Part shown: piece by piece, positions 8,629 through 15,662 of the stretch
How positions within the stretch are numbered: the first letter of the stretch is position 1
How the letters are laid out: every line of letters starts with the position of its first letter
From: Tsukamurella tyrosinosolvens
Lineage (GTDB): Bacteria > Actinomycetota > Actinomycetes > Mycobacteriales > Mycobacteriaceae
Direction: 5' to 3'
Assembly (NCBI RefSeq): GCF_900104775.1
Contig: NZ_FNSA01000003.1
Coordinates: 2,666,001-2,730,000 of the forward strand
Length of the DNA: 64,000 bases
Made by a program: the position numbers and the translations under genes
Notes under the pieces: model-generated
What the model was told of the DNA's origin: nothing
Databases searched by the model: none
What the model saw: only the letters and a program-made list of their open reading frames with translations

Positions 8629-9285
8629 ATGGGCAACGAGAACCTCACCGTCGCGGACCTCGCCGGCGTGGTGTACTCCTCCGGCAAGGTCTTCGACGGC
8701 CTGTCCACCGGCCGGCTCGACACGGAGAACTTCCTCCGCTCGGGCAACCTCGACGGCGTCACCTCCCGCCACGACCTCAGCCTCCTCGAGGATCTGCGCG
8801 ATGCCGCCCAGTACGTGATCGACCACCTCGGGGCCCGCGTGGACGCCGACTTCGTCCGCGGCCTCAACGCGACACTCACCCGCAGCGGGTCGATCGAGCC
8901 CGGCCAGTTCCGCCGCGCCGACGCGAGCATCGGCGTCGACACGGTCTACGGCCGCCACCAGCCACCGGCCCAGGACCAGGCCACCCTGCAGGCGGTGATC
9001 GACAGCGCTCTCGCCAAGGCCGCAGTTCGCGACCAAGCGATCTCCCTGTTCGTCGCGCTGGCGAAGGCCCAGCCCTTCGGCGACGGTAACAAGCGCACGG
9101 CCCTCTTCACGGCCAACGCGGTGCTGCTCGGCTCAGGCGAGCGCGCGGTCCTGACCGTCCCCGTAGACGCGACCGACCCCGGTGTCGCGAAGGAGTTCAA
9201 CGACCGCCTCGCCCGCGCGTACATCCACGACGAGAACGGGCCCGTCGAGGCGATGCTGCGCGAGCAGGGCATCACGCCGCTCTGA
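8629..9285 (+). CDS. Fic-domain protein
   Basis: 218 aa. The Fic core is KAQPFGDGNKRTALFTAN (about residues 146-163), matching the HxFx(D/E)GNxR loop but with Gln for the first His, a variant known in a Gln-type actinobacterial subgroup. The preceding segment PGQFRRADASIGVDTVYG corresponds to the Fic flap. Fic enzymes transfer AMP or related groups to target proteins; without the His the activity may differ. It stands alone on plus and is convergent with a DUF6247-like/HTH pair. A VbhA-like small gene lies at 9920-10156. Confidence 0.75.
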   Translation: MGNENLTVADLAGVVYSSGKVFDGLSTGRLDTENFLRSGNLDGVTSRHDLSLLEDLRDAAQYVIDHLGARVDADFVRGLNATLTRSGSIEPGQFRRADASIGVDTVYGRHQPPAQDQATLQAVIDSALAKAAVRDQAISLFVALAKAQPFGDGNKRTALFTANAVLLGSGERAVLTVPVDATDPGVAKEFNDRLARAYIHDENGPVEAMLREQGITPL

Positions 9286-9310
9286 CGCGTGCATCTGCGG
9301 CGGAGCGAGG

Positions 9311-9613
9311 TCATGGATGCCGCACCCGCTGCCCGTTCACGCGCGTGAGGGTCCCGGTCAGATCGCCGGCGGCGACGCGCTCGACCAGCTCGCGTTCCTC
9401 GGCCGTGGGCGGGTTCAAGCGCAGGTGCGCGACGGCCCACCAGCGGTTCAGCACCCGGTCGATGCGCGCGGTGTCGAAGTCGTCGTCGGCCTCTGCCAGC
9501 GCGATGCGGAACTCGGCGTCGAAGTCCGGGAGCTCGTCCGGCGCCGCGGTTCGGAGCGCGTCGCGGATCGCCGGCCCGGTGCGCTCGACGCGGATGTACT
9601 CGGGGAGATCCAC
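9311..9613 (-). CDS. DUF6247-like protein (putative antitoxin-associated)
   Basis: 100 aa from a GTG at 9613. The central segment, PDFDAEFRIALAEADDDFDT followed by RWWAVAHLRLNPP, matches the DUF6247 pattern seen beside toxin genes in actinobacteria. It begins only a few bases after the stop of the small HTH gene (TGACGGTG junction), so the two are co-translated. Role inferred as antitoxin or adaptor; no cognate toxin is adjacent except the convergent Fic gene. Confidence 0.55.
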   Translation of the reverse strand: MDLPEYIRVERTGPAIRDALRTAAPDELPDFDAEFRIALAEADDDFDTARIDRVLNRWWAVAHLRLNPPTAEERELVERVAAGDLTGTLTRVNGQRVRHP

Positions 9614-9615
9614 CG

Positions 9616-9819
9616 TCAGCGCTTGTTGTTGATGATCTGATTCACACGAGACGGGGTGATGCCGAGCTGTCGAGCGATCTCGGACTGACTCATGCCCGAC
9701 TCAACGACGGCGAGCACAGCCTCGCGCCGGCGCTCTTCGACGATCCGATTGATGGTCTGTGCCGCGGTGGACTCGGCTCGGACGTCTGTAAGGAGCTGTC
9801 GTGCCTGTTCCTCGTTCAC
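9616..9819 (-). CDS. Small HTH DNA-binding protein (67 aa)
   Basis: GTG 9819 follows AAAGGG by six bases. After a helical N-terminus, residues about 28-65 form a helix-turn-helix of the Trp-repressor/homeodomain-like type: MSQSEIARQLGITPSRVNQI. It probably represses its own operon with the downstream DUF6247-like gene. A longer frame opens to 9933 but the added head looks non-coding. Confidence 0.7.
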   Translation of the reverse strand: MNEEQARQLLTDVRAESTAAQTINRIVEERRREAVLAVVESGMSQSEIARQLGITPSRVNQIINNKR

Positions 9820-9919
9820 GCTGCGCCCTTTCAGTGCGAAGTCTGGCCTGGGTGCCTGACTGCCTGGGCCACCGGGTCGCCCAACTGCGACTCGCAACCG
9901 TTGCTCCAGCAACGGACCG

Positions 9920-10156
9920 CTACTCCAAGACACTACAAGGCACCACCTGCGTGTCCTCGAGGTCGGTGGTCACCCGGCGTGTGGCGCGAATGTACGCCCG
10001 CTCGACGGCCTCGTCGAAGCTCATCGACCCTTCGATCGCACTGCGCAGGTCGGCGTCGGCGGACGGGCTCGACACGGTGTGCCCAGCGGCGGCGAGGCAC
10101 CAGTTACCGAAGGCGAACGCCTCCTGAGCGGCTGGAGTCTCGAACCTCGAAGCCAT
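9920..10156 (-). CDS. Small protein with VbhA-like antitoxin features
   Basis: 78 aa; ATG 10156 preceded by GGGAAGGGAG. The order AQEAFAFGNWCLAAAGHTVS, then SAIEGSMSFDEAVERAY recalls the VbhA Fic-antitoxin fold (helix with a central inhibitory loop, then a short helix). The inhibitory [S/T]xxxE[G/N] motif is not visible, so the match is weak. A Fic gene lies 0.6 kb away on the other strand, which makes a functional link plausible but unproven. Confidence 0.4.
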   Translation of the reverse strand: MASRFETPAAQEAFAFGNWCLAAAGHTVSSPSADADLRSAIEGSMSFDEAVERAYIRATRRVTTDLEDTQVVPCSVLE

Positions 10157-10520
10157 GCCCACTCCCTTCCCATGCCCCCGTTGATCCTCTCGCGGATCCA
10201 TGCGACGTTCCAGATGCGACGTCGAACGTGCCCCCGCTGATCCTCGCGGACCCGAGCCCGAACGGCTGACCTGCGCCTACAGCCACATACCGCGCCGTGG
10301 ACGTCGAGCGAAAACTGCTCTACCTGCACGAACGGAGGAGCTGCTGCGGGAAAGACACTTCTCGTCGGTCATCGCGCATTTTCTGCGGGTGACTGGGCAC
10401 CTTCGTGCTGGACGTGCTTCAGGCGCGCGCAAGCGCCCTGTTCGGCCGTCGCATTCGGTTGCAGAGGCAGCACCTCAGGATCGCCGGATGAGGGGCCTCG
10501 ATCAGGAGCGTTCAGGCAGG
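10157..10520. other. Gene-poor stretch with imperfect direct repeats
   Basis: No convincing gene on either strand. A repeat unit TGCCCCCGTTGATCCTC at about 10171 recurs as TGCCCCCGCTGATCCTC about 60 bases later, and ATGCGACGT occurs twice within 20 bases near 10200. This looks like local duplication of an upstream region; no other signal was identified. Confidence 0.45.
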
Positions 10521-10853
10521 TCAGATGGCGTAGACAGCGCTGGACCAGGACGTGCACTGCTCGACGAACAGCCCCAAGGGCTGCAGCTTCCGACGCAGTT
10601 CTTCGCCGAGCTCCGGCTCGTCGTAGGCGTAGTTGAAGACCGGCGCGTGATCGCCGCCGTCATGGGTGATCACGAGCAGCGAGTCAGTGCCGTACTCCTC
10701 GCCTCGATCGACCCACTCCTGCGGGGTGTAGAACCTGCCGCCCCCGCCGTGGTACGTGCGTCCGGTCTCGGTGAGGTAGGCGAGGATCGTCTCGGCGGCC
10801 GAGCGGCCCTTCGGCGAGAGTCCGTCCGGGATCGGCCAGCTGGTGGTGTCCAT
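10521..10853 (-). CDS. Hypothetical protein (110 aa)
   Basis: Begins MDTTSWPIPDGLSPKGRSAA; an in-frame start further upstream is possible. The protein has a helical head, a glycine loop (TYHGGGGRFYTPQEW) and a compact beta segment SLLVITHDGG. No family recognised. It is the last gene of a minus-strand series that includes the cREC protein. Confidence 0.65.
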   Translation of the reverse strand: MDTTSWPIPDGLSPKGRSAAETILAYLTETGRTYHGGGGRFYTPQEWVDRGEEYGTDSLLVITHDGGDHAPVFNYAYDEPELGEELRRKLQPLGLFVEQCTSWSSAVYAI

Positions 10854-10907
10854 GCCGGGCAGGCTCACACACGCCGCCCGCAGATGAGCGACGAGGCGCG
10901 CCAGCAC

Positions 10908-11189
10908 TTACCGGGTGGCGCCGGGCCCGTACCGCTCGATCATGCCCGCCAGCCACTCCACACCGACCGGGTTCGCGGAGTGCACACGCACCGTCGCGGG
11001 CCAGCCGCCGTGCTCGGCGAGGTGCAGCACGATCGGCCGGCTGGTGTCTTCGCCGCCGAGGTCGTGGTCGAGGCTCAGCTCGTCGACCTGGGCGCCAGCC
11101 TGCAGGATCGCGAGTGCTTCGGCGCTGGTGCGCGCGACGGTCCAGGTGTCGTCGGGCGGGGCGCGGAGGTCGTCGACGAAGAGCTTCAC
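10908..11189 (-). CDS. cREC: cyclic-phosphate processing receiver-domain protein
   Basis: 93 aa. The single domain begins MKLFVDDLRAPPDDTWTVAR and contains LSLDHDLGGEDTSRPIVLHL and VHSANPVGVEWLAGMI. This is the signature of the pseudo-receiver domain (cREC) described from RNA-repair and cyclic-phosphate processing gene neighbourhoods. Asp6, Asp7 and the DHD of SLDHDLG are the expected acidic pocket. GTG 11189 overlaps the upstream stop (GTGA). It probably acts on RNA or nucleotide 2',3'-cyclic phosphates, which fits the tRNA array and HAD repair-type genes elsewhere in this window. Confidence 0.75.
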   Translation of the reverse strand: MKLFVDDLRAPPDDTWTVARTSAEALAILQAGAQVDELSLDHDLGGEDTSRPIVLHLAEHGGWPATVRVHSANPVGVEWLAGMIERYGPGATR

Positions 11190-11587
11190 GCCTCGTCCTC
11201 GTCGCGCGAGTGCCTGCGGGCACCACGAAGGATCTCCACTCGCAGTCCCTCCGGAAGCATCTCCGCCCGCGGGCGGATCTGGATCTCGCCCGCGGCTTCC
11301 CGTGCCCGCAGCTGCGCCTGCTCCTCGGCCGGCAACGTGGCGACGTGCTCGGCGGCGATGCTCGCGCTACCGGGCGCAGGTTCGAAGAAGCCCGGCGTCG
11401 GCGTCGGGTGCACGTCCGGGCAGTCGGCCATGCAGCATCCGCACTGGCTCCAGTGGGCGTGCGAGGCATCGGCCTCCTCGCTGGCGATCGACGGGTTGGT
11501 GCAGCGACCATCGGGCGAGTCGATGTGGTCGCGGCGATCGCAGTCGCAGAGCTCAGGCATCTCGTGATCGTGGCACTTGGCGTCCAT
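11186..11587 (-). CDS. Cys/His-rich hypothetical protein (133 aa)
   Basis: From ATG 11587 the N-terminal half is rich in Cys and His (CHDHEMPELCDCDRRDH and WSQCGCCMADCPDVH), suggesting one or two metal-binding clusters. The C-terminal half is helical with an acidic end. It overlaps the cREC gene by four bases and is therefore probably co-expressed with it. Function unknown. Confidence 0.65.
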   Translation of the reverse strand: MDAKCHDHEMPELCDCDRRDHIDSPDGRCTNPSIASEEADASHAHWSQCGCCMADCPDVHPTPTPGFFEPAPGSASIAAEHVATLPAEEQAQLRAREAAGEIQIRPRAEMLPEGLRVEILRGARRHSRDEDEA

Positions 11588-11607
11588 CGACGGCGACAGG
11601 TTTTCCG

Positions 11608-12141
11608 CTACCCGTCCGCGCTGGTGAAGCACCAGCCGAGCTCCCCGAGGTGGTACTTCCCGCCGGCGTCCGGTTCGAGCCGGACCTGCTCGTTCTCCCC
11701 TTCGCGACGGATCACGGCGACCTGACCGTCCCACCGCAGGCTGTCGTCGTCGAGATCGCCGACGACGGCTTCGAGGGTCTCCCGGTCCACGATCGGGGTG
11801 TCCCAGCCGTTCCACGGCTTGTCGAAGCCCCAGCAGCGGTACGCGCCGGCGCTGTGCCAATCGCCGGTGAACGTGAACGGCGGCGCCCCATCGGGGACAA
11901 CCTTCAGCAGCTCGAACCCGGCCTCGAGGAGGTACAGGCCGTCGCCGTCGGCGGGGTAACGCTCCTCGTTGACCACGGCGACGTCACCGTCCCAGCGCAG
12001 CGTCGCACCAGGAACCGACTCGACGAGTTCGGTGAGCTGCTGGATGGTGACGACGGGGACCGCCCAACCGTCCCACGGGTCGGAGAACCGCACGGCGGCG
12101 AAGGTGCGGCCGGATCCCACGAGGGTGAACTGCTCAGTCAT
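11608..12141 (-). CDS. Protein with two repeats of a DGW-type domain (177 aa)
   Basis: The protein is an internal duplication. Unit one reads RFSDPWDGWAVPVVTIQQL... then LRWDGDVAVV; unit two reads GFDKPWNGWDTPIVDRETL... then LRWDGQVAVI. Each unit of about 85 residues alternates beta strands with conserved Trp and Asp. The minus gene at 63091-63555 begins with the same layout (RLDEPQDGWEVPLLSRVEA...DSDGTLLI). No enzymatic residue pattern is evident; a small ligand- or protein-binding fold is likely. Confidence 0.7.
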   Translation of the reverse strand: MTEQFTLVGSGRTFAAVRFSDPWDGWAVPVVTIQQLTELVESVPGATLRWDGDVAVVNEERYPADGDGLYLLEAGFELLKVVPDGAPPFTFTGDWHSAGAYRCWGFDKPWNGWDTPIVDRETLEAVVGDLDDDSLRWDGQVAVIRREGENEQVRLEPDAGGKYHLGELGWCFTSADG

Positions 12142-12251
12142 GCCGGCCAGGGTAGATGCCTTGCCGACGAGTGCGCGTGAGCGGCGCGTCGTGCTCTTGC
12201 GACCTCAGCGTCAGGTGCGAGGAGCTTCATGCCCAGCGGTTTCGGGCACAA

Positions 12252-12764
12252 CTAAGCCCCGGCGCTCTGGGCGATCCGGGGCTGGTTCTGTGAGTTCTTC
12301 TCGGGCTGCTTCTGCTGCTGCTGCTTCTGCACCGAGGTCGTGATGAGTTCGCGCCCGTGGGCGGCGAGGGCGGCGGCGATCAAGTCGCGATTGAAGCCGA
12401 CGCGGTCGGTGATGATGCGGGTGACGCTGGGGTCGGCGAGCAGTTCGAGAAGCCGCTGATTGGAGCCGTCATCGTCAGCCGCGGAGGTCTCGATCCGCAT
12501 CCCGTGCGCATCAGCCCAAGCGCGGACCGCGTCGACGCGCTTCGAGCAGGCCTCGGGACTTCGGCCCGCCACGTAGGCAGCCGTTTTCGGCTTCGGCGCT
12601 GGAGCTTGCTCGGGCGAGGATGGTTCGTCTGGGACCTCCACCACGATCCTGCGGCCCTCTCGGCGTGCGGGGTGCGGAAGGGTCCCGGCGTCGAACCAGC
12701 GGCGCGCGGTGGCATAGCTGATGCCGTGCCACGGCGCGTACTCCTTCAGGTTCATCGTCGTCAT
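12252..12764 (-). CDS. Degenerate IS607-type serine recombinase-like protein (MerR-like HTH)
   Basis: About 170 aa. The N-terminus (MNLKEYAPWHGISYATARRW) is the MerR-like DNA-binding domain of IS607 OrfA. The rest follows the resolvase fold (AAYVAGRSPEACSKRVDAVR, LLADPSVTRIITDRVGFNRD, AAALAAHGRELI) but the usual YARVSS active-site strand is altered to YVAGRSPE. There is no TnpB gene nearby. The C-terminus ends in a Gln/Lys-rich tail. It may be a domesticated DNA-binding protein acting on the repeats just upstream rather than an active transposase. Confidence 0.65.
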   Translation of the reverse strand: MTTMNLKEYAPWHGISYATARRWFDAGTLPHPARREGRRIVVEVPDEPSSPEQAPAPKPKTAAYVAGRSPEACSKRVDAVRAWADAHGMRIETSAADDDGSNQRLLELLADPSVTRIITDRVGFNRDLIAAALAAHGRELITTSVQKQQQQKQPEKNSQNQPRIAQSAGA

Positions 12765-12792
12765 GCGCAAGAGCATAGCTCCACGAGCTCTC

Positions 12793-12843
12793 AATGACCA
12801 CTGATGAGCACTCGATAAATACTGTTGACTACTCGCGAGCGCT
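12793..12843. repeat. Five tandem 10-11 bp direct repeats (iteron-like)
   Basis: Consecutive units AATGACCACT, GATGAGCACT, CGATAAATACT, GTTGACTACT and CGCGAGCGCT, degenerating to the right; the consensus is roughly RnTGAnnACT. The spacing is about one helical turn, so a protein could line up on one face. They sit right upstream of the IS607-like HTH gene start (12764) and are likely its operator, or a partition/recombination site. Confidence 0.6.
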
Positions 12844-13198
12844 CACGTAGCGTTGCACCCATCGTCGAATCGGGAACGAGAAATCGCGCCTGCTTCGACA
12901 GCGACGCCCAGCTCAGGCCGGGTGTTGCCTGCCACTTGAGAACTTCAGAGTGTGTGATGCGCCGCCCTGCTCGGGTGACGACTCACGCCGCCTCGGCGAC
13001 CGGGTCTTCTGCGGAAGAATTTGACCGGTCAGCCAGACGTGCTTGGGCTGTCATCCTCCCGAGAGAGGGCGGTGCGCCGGGTGCCGCCATGCACCCGGCA
13101 ACCGGTGATGCGTCGTTGCCCTCGCGGCCGCGGCGCCCATCGGGCAACTCGGCGCGGGTGGGGTGGTCTTCGGGCCGCTCCCCCCGCGTCGCAGTTTC
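12844..13198. other. Intergenic region before the tRNA array
   Basis: No gene with a ribosome site and coding-like composition was found. Possibly carries the array promoter; no -10/-35 pair is clear. Confidence 0.5.
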
Positions 13199-13271
13199 GC
13201 GCCATTAGCTCAGTCGGTAGAGCTGCAGACTCTTAATCTGCTGGTCCGGGGTTCGAGTCCCTGATGGCGCA
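13199..13271 (+). tRNA. tRNA-Lys(CTT)
   Basis: Full cloverleaf of 73 nt. Acceptor GCGCCAT pairs with ATGGCGC; anticodon loop CTCTTAA reads CTT; T loop TTCGAGT. First tRNA of the left half of the array. Confidence 0.95.
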
Positions 13272-13365
13272 CAATCGATTCGTGTCTCAGGACGGGGATC
13301 GCCCCCCTTCCTGGCAACCTGCGTGCCGGCGCGACCGCCGCGCCTCTGCCAGAGAGGAAGACCGC

Positions 13366-13584
13366 GTGAAGATCGAGGTGGTCCACCAGCGTTACAGCGA
13401 CGGCGACTGCTCCATCGGCGTGTTCGTCGACGGGGTGCGGGTCGAGTTCGAGGAGTACACAGCCGACTTCGGGGCCAGCGAGAACCAGGCTGAGTTCGAG
13501 GAGAACCGCCAGTTCGCCCTCGAGCAGGCCGCCAGCTCATCCGCAGCGGTCCGAGACGCGATCAACAAGGCGTTCGGCGACTGA
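13366..13584 (+). CDS. Small acidic hypothetical protein (72 aa)
   Basis: GTG 13366 follows GAGGAAG. The protein (VKIEVVHQRYSDGDCSIGVF...) is very acidic and looks like a compact alpha/beta domain with a helical C-terminus. It lies between the first two tRNAs; such small ORFs recur throughout the array. Function unknown. Confidence 0.7.
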   Translation: MKIEVVHQRYSDGDCSIGVFVDGVRVEFEEYTADFGASENQAEFEENRQFALEQAASSSAAVRDAINKAFGD

Positions 13585-13977
13585 CACAGACTTCCGGGAT
13601 CAGACCCGGTAGGGGCGCCTGGGCGGCGCCGATAGGCGTGAGATGTACCGCCGACCGCCCCACAGCTCGATTGCACCGATCCCATCCCCCTGCTCGCAAG
13701 GCGGGGTCCTCGCCGCAAGCGAGGAGGCGCGGCTTCTCACCGCGAAACGACAACCTGCTCACTCAGTAGAGGCATCCAACGGTGAGCGGCACGGTGCAGG
13801 GTAGGACACCTTCGGGTGGGTCGAATCAGAGAGGGACACCGACACTTCGGTGTGGCACCGCGGAGAGACGCGGCGGCGAAAGGGAGCCGTTGACCAGCCC
13901 GGAGCCGCCTCGTGCTGGCGGCAGGCTACAAATTCGCATACCGAGTGGTCCCCGTCGGGCGCAACAATCCGGGGCAT
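13585..13977. ncRNA. Candidate structured RNA with UUCG and GNRA-type hairpins
   Basis: No gene is apparent in this 390-base gap, but stable hairpins recur: CCTCGC-CGCAA-GCGAGG near 13710, CACC-TTCG-GGTG near 13812, ACAC-TTCG-GTGT near 13845 and CCGGG-ATCAGA-CCCGG near 13595. Clustered tetraloop hairpins between tRNAs suggest a transcribed, folded RNA, perhaps a processed spacer. Confidence 0.35.
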
Positions 13978-14048
13978 GCGGACGTAGCTCAATGGCAGAG
14001 CCCCAGTCTTCCAAACTGGCCACGCGGGTTCGATTCCCGTCGTCCGCT
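13978..14048 (+). tRNA. tRNA-Gly(TCC)
   Basis: 71 nt. Acceptor GCGGACG pairs with CGTCCGC; anticodon loop CTTCCAA; T loop TTCGATT; 4-nt variable loop. Confidence 0.95.
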
Positions 14049-14194
14049 CGGTGATCGCGACGGCGATCAAGGGCAGAGGAAGGCCCTCCCATCGCGAGGT
14101 TAGAGACCTCGGTCGGCCATGCCGGCAGCCTAGCGGTAGCGGATGGAGCTTCACGGTCGGCGCCAGGTACCGGATCACTGCCGACCACCTACAC

Positions 14195-14280
14195 GGCCCT
14201 GTGACGGGAACTGGCAGACCTGCCGAGCTCAAACCTCGGCGTCCCCTCGGGGAGTAGGGGTTCGAAGCCCCTCGGGGCCA
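14195..14280 (+). tRNA. tRNA-Leu(CAA)
   Basis: 86 nt with a long variable arm. Acceptor GGCCCTG pairs with CGGGGCC (one G-U); anticodon loop CTCAAAC; T arm AGGGG-TTCGAAG-CCCCT. Confidence 0.9.
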
Positions 14281-14295
14281 CCCGTTGTTCCTCCT

Positions 14296-14380
14296 TGCCC
14301 CGTGGTGTAACTGGTAACACGCCCGATTTTGGTTCGGGAGACGGAACTCGCTTGTTCAGGTTCGAACCCTGGCGGGGCAG
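14296..14380 (+). tRNA. tRNA-Gln(TTG) with an unusually long variable region
   Basis: Acceptor TGCCCCG pairs with CGGGGCA, anticodon stem CCCGA/TCGGG with loop TTTTGGT (TTG), T arm TCAGG-TTCGAAC-CCTGG. The variable region (14339-14355) is 17 nt instead of about 5, making an 85-nt, class-II-sized tRNA-Gln. The neighbouring tRNA-Gln(CTG) has a normal one. Confidence 0.85.
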
Positions 14381-14487
14381 CAGAGTCGGTACATATGCGG
14401 ACAGCTCGCGGGGATACGTTCCCTCGGTGAGCGCGTCGGTCCCAAGAATCCGGGGCCGGTACTCGAGTACGTCAACCTCGAGTTCCT

Positions 14488-14559
14488 TGCCTCGTGGTGT
14501 AATTGGCAACACCCCTGATTCTGGTTCAGGAATTCTAGGTTCGAGTCCTGGCGAGGCAG
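14488..14559 (+). tRNA. tRNA-Gln(CTG)
   Basis: 72 nt. Acceptor TGCCTCG/CGAGGCA; anticodon loop TTCTGGT; T arm with loop TTCGAGT; discriminator G. Confidence 0.95.
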
Positions 14560-14792
14560 CCAACGCGGTAGTGTCTGTGCGGAGTAATCGCCCGCTGAGC
14601 AGTTGCTGTCGCGGGTGGCGGGTGCGCGGGGAATCCGCGACTACCCCATGTCGCGGGCTATAGGCCCGCCCGCATGCCCGCCACCACCTCTCCACAGCCA
14701 CGCGAGGCGCGGCGCACAAACTCCCACCCGACAGAGACGGTGGGACGCCGGGTGCCCCGAACTCACGTGAGGGGTGTACCGCCCCGGCACCT

Positions 14793-14864
14793 GCCTCGGT
14801 AGCTCAGTGGGAGAGCTTCCGCCTTGTAAGCGGACGGTCGTCGGTTCAATCCCGACCCGGGGCT
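14793..14864 (+). tRNA. tRNA-Thr(TGT)
   Basis: 72 nt. Acceptor GCCTCGG/CCGGGGC; anticodon stem TCCGC/GCGGA with loop CTTGTAA; T arm GTCGG-TTCAATC-CCGAC. Confidence 0.95.
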
Positions 14865-14938
14865 CAATCCGATCGTTGGACGCCGACAGTAGGCCGGACG
14901 CCGGATCGGCTCTAGCGGCGAGAGCTTCGCCTCACACC

Positions 14939-15011
14939 GCCGCCATAGCTCAGTGGTACGAGCGCCGTCTTGGTAAGACGGAGGCCTCGGGTTCGATCCC
15001 CGATGGTGGCT
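14939..15011 (+). tRNA. tRNA-Thr(GGT)
   Basis: 73 nt. Acceptor GCCGCCA/TGGTGGC; anticodon stem CCGTC/GACGG with loop TTGGTAA; T arm TCGGG-TTCGATC-CCCGA. Confidence 0.95.
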
Positions 15012-15294
15012 CCACGGTTGTCGGTGACCAACCGCTACGCGAGCGGGTGTGGAACCGTCAGACACGGCTCCCCGAGGCGGCGCGGGCAGGATGGGGCAAC
15101 CCTGAGACGTGCAAGCGGGAGTGCACCCCGTCGGAAACTCCACGCCGCCCCAACTCGACCGCCCGCCTCTCGCGGCGCGGCTGTAAGCACGCGTGCGACA
15201 TGATCACCCGCGCGTGGGGGCTGGCCCAGTCCCGACCTCGGAGGTCGCACCAACGGGGGTGGACGTCCGGCGCCGAAGCGCCGGGTGGGCACAT

Positions 15295-15367
15295 GCGGAT
15301 GTAGCGCAGCTGGTAGCGCATCACCTTGCCAAGGTGAGGGTCGCGGGTTCGAATCCCGTCATCCGCT
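15295..15367 (+). tRNA. tRNA-Gly(GCC)
   Basis: 73 nt. Acceptor GCGGATG/CATCCGC; anticodon stem TCACC/GGTGA with loop TTGCCAA; T arm GCGGG-TTCGAAT-CCCGT. Confidence 0.95.
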
Positions 15368-15499
15368 CTAGGAACGCCAGCCCGGCATGAGGCCCAGGGC
15401 AAACGGTGCGCATACCTCGCGCGCGCCGCGGCGATCCTTGACCGCTGAACAGGAGCACGGCTGGACCCCGGCAGAACGGTCCCGGCGCCGAAGGTCGTC

Positions 15500-15575
15500 G
15501 TAGCGGTAAGTCTCAGTGGAAGAGCTCCCGACCATTGATCGGGGCGTCGTCGGTTCGATCCCGGCCCGCACACCA
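15500..15575 (+). tRNA. tRNA-like sequence, degenerate
   Basis: D arm, anticodon stem CCCGA/TCGGG and T arm GTCGG-TTCGATC-CCGGC are recognisable, and CCA follows the acceptor. But the acceptor needs a bulged A (GT-A-GCGG with CCGCAC) and the loop CCATTGA lacks U33, giving ATT in the anticodon position. Probably a decaying tRNA or a non-decoding tRNA mimic. Confidence 0.5.
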
Positions 15576-15579
15576 ACAT

Positions 15580-15662
15580 GGCCGTCTGGCGGAATGGCAG
15601 ACGCGCTGGCCTCAGGTGCCAGTGTCCTTCGGGGCGTGGGGGTTCAAGTCCCCCGGCGGCTA
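15580..15662 (+). tRNA. tRNA-Leu(CAG)
   Basis: 83 nt with long variable arm. Anticodon stem CTGGC/GCCAG with loop CTCAGGT; T arm GGGGG-TTCAAGT-CCCCC; acceptor GGCCGTC/GGCGGCT with a terminal G-U. Confidence 0.9.

Noticed and set aside
8629-9285. Fic gene as a pseudogene because of the missing active-site His
   Set aside because: The Gln form of the loop occurs in intact Fic family members, and the rest of the motif is preserved, so loss of function is not proven.
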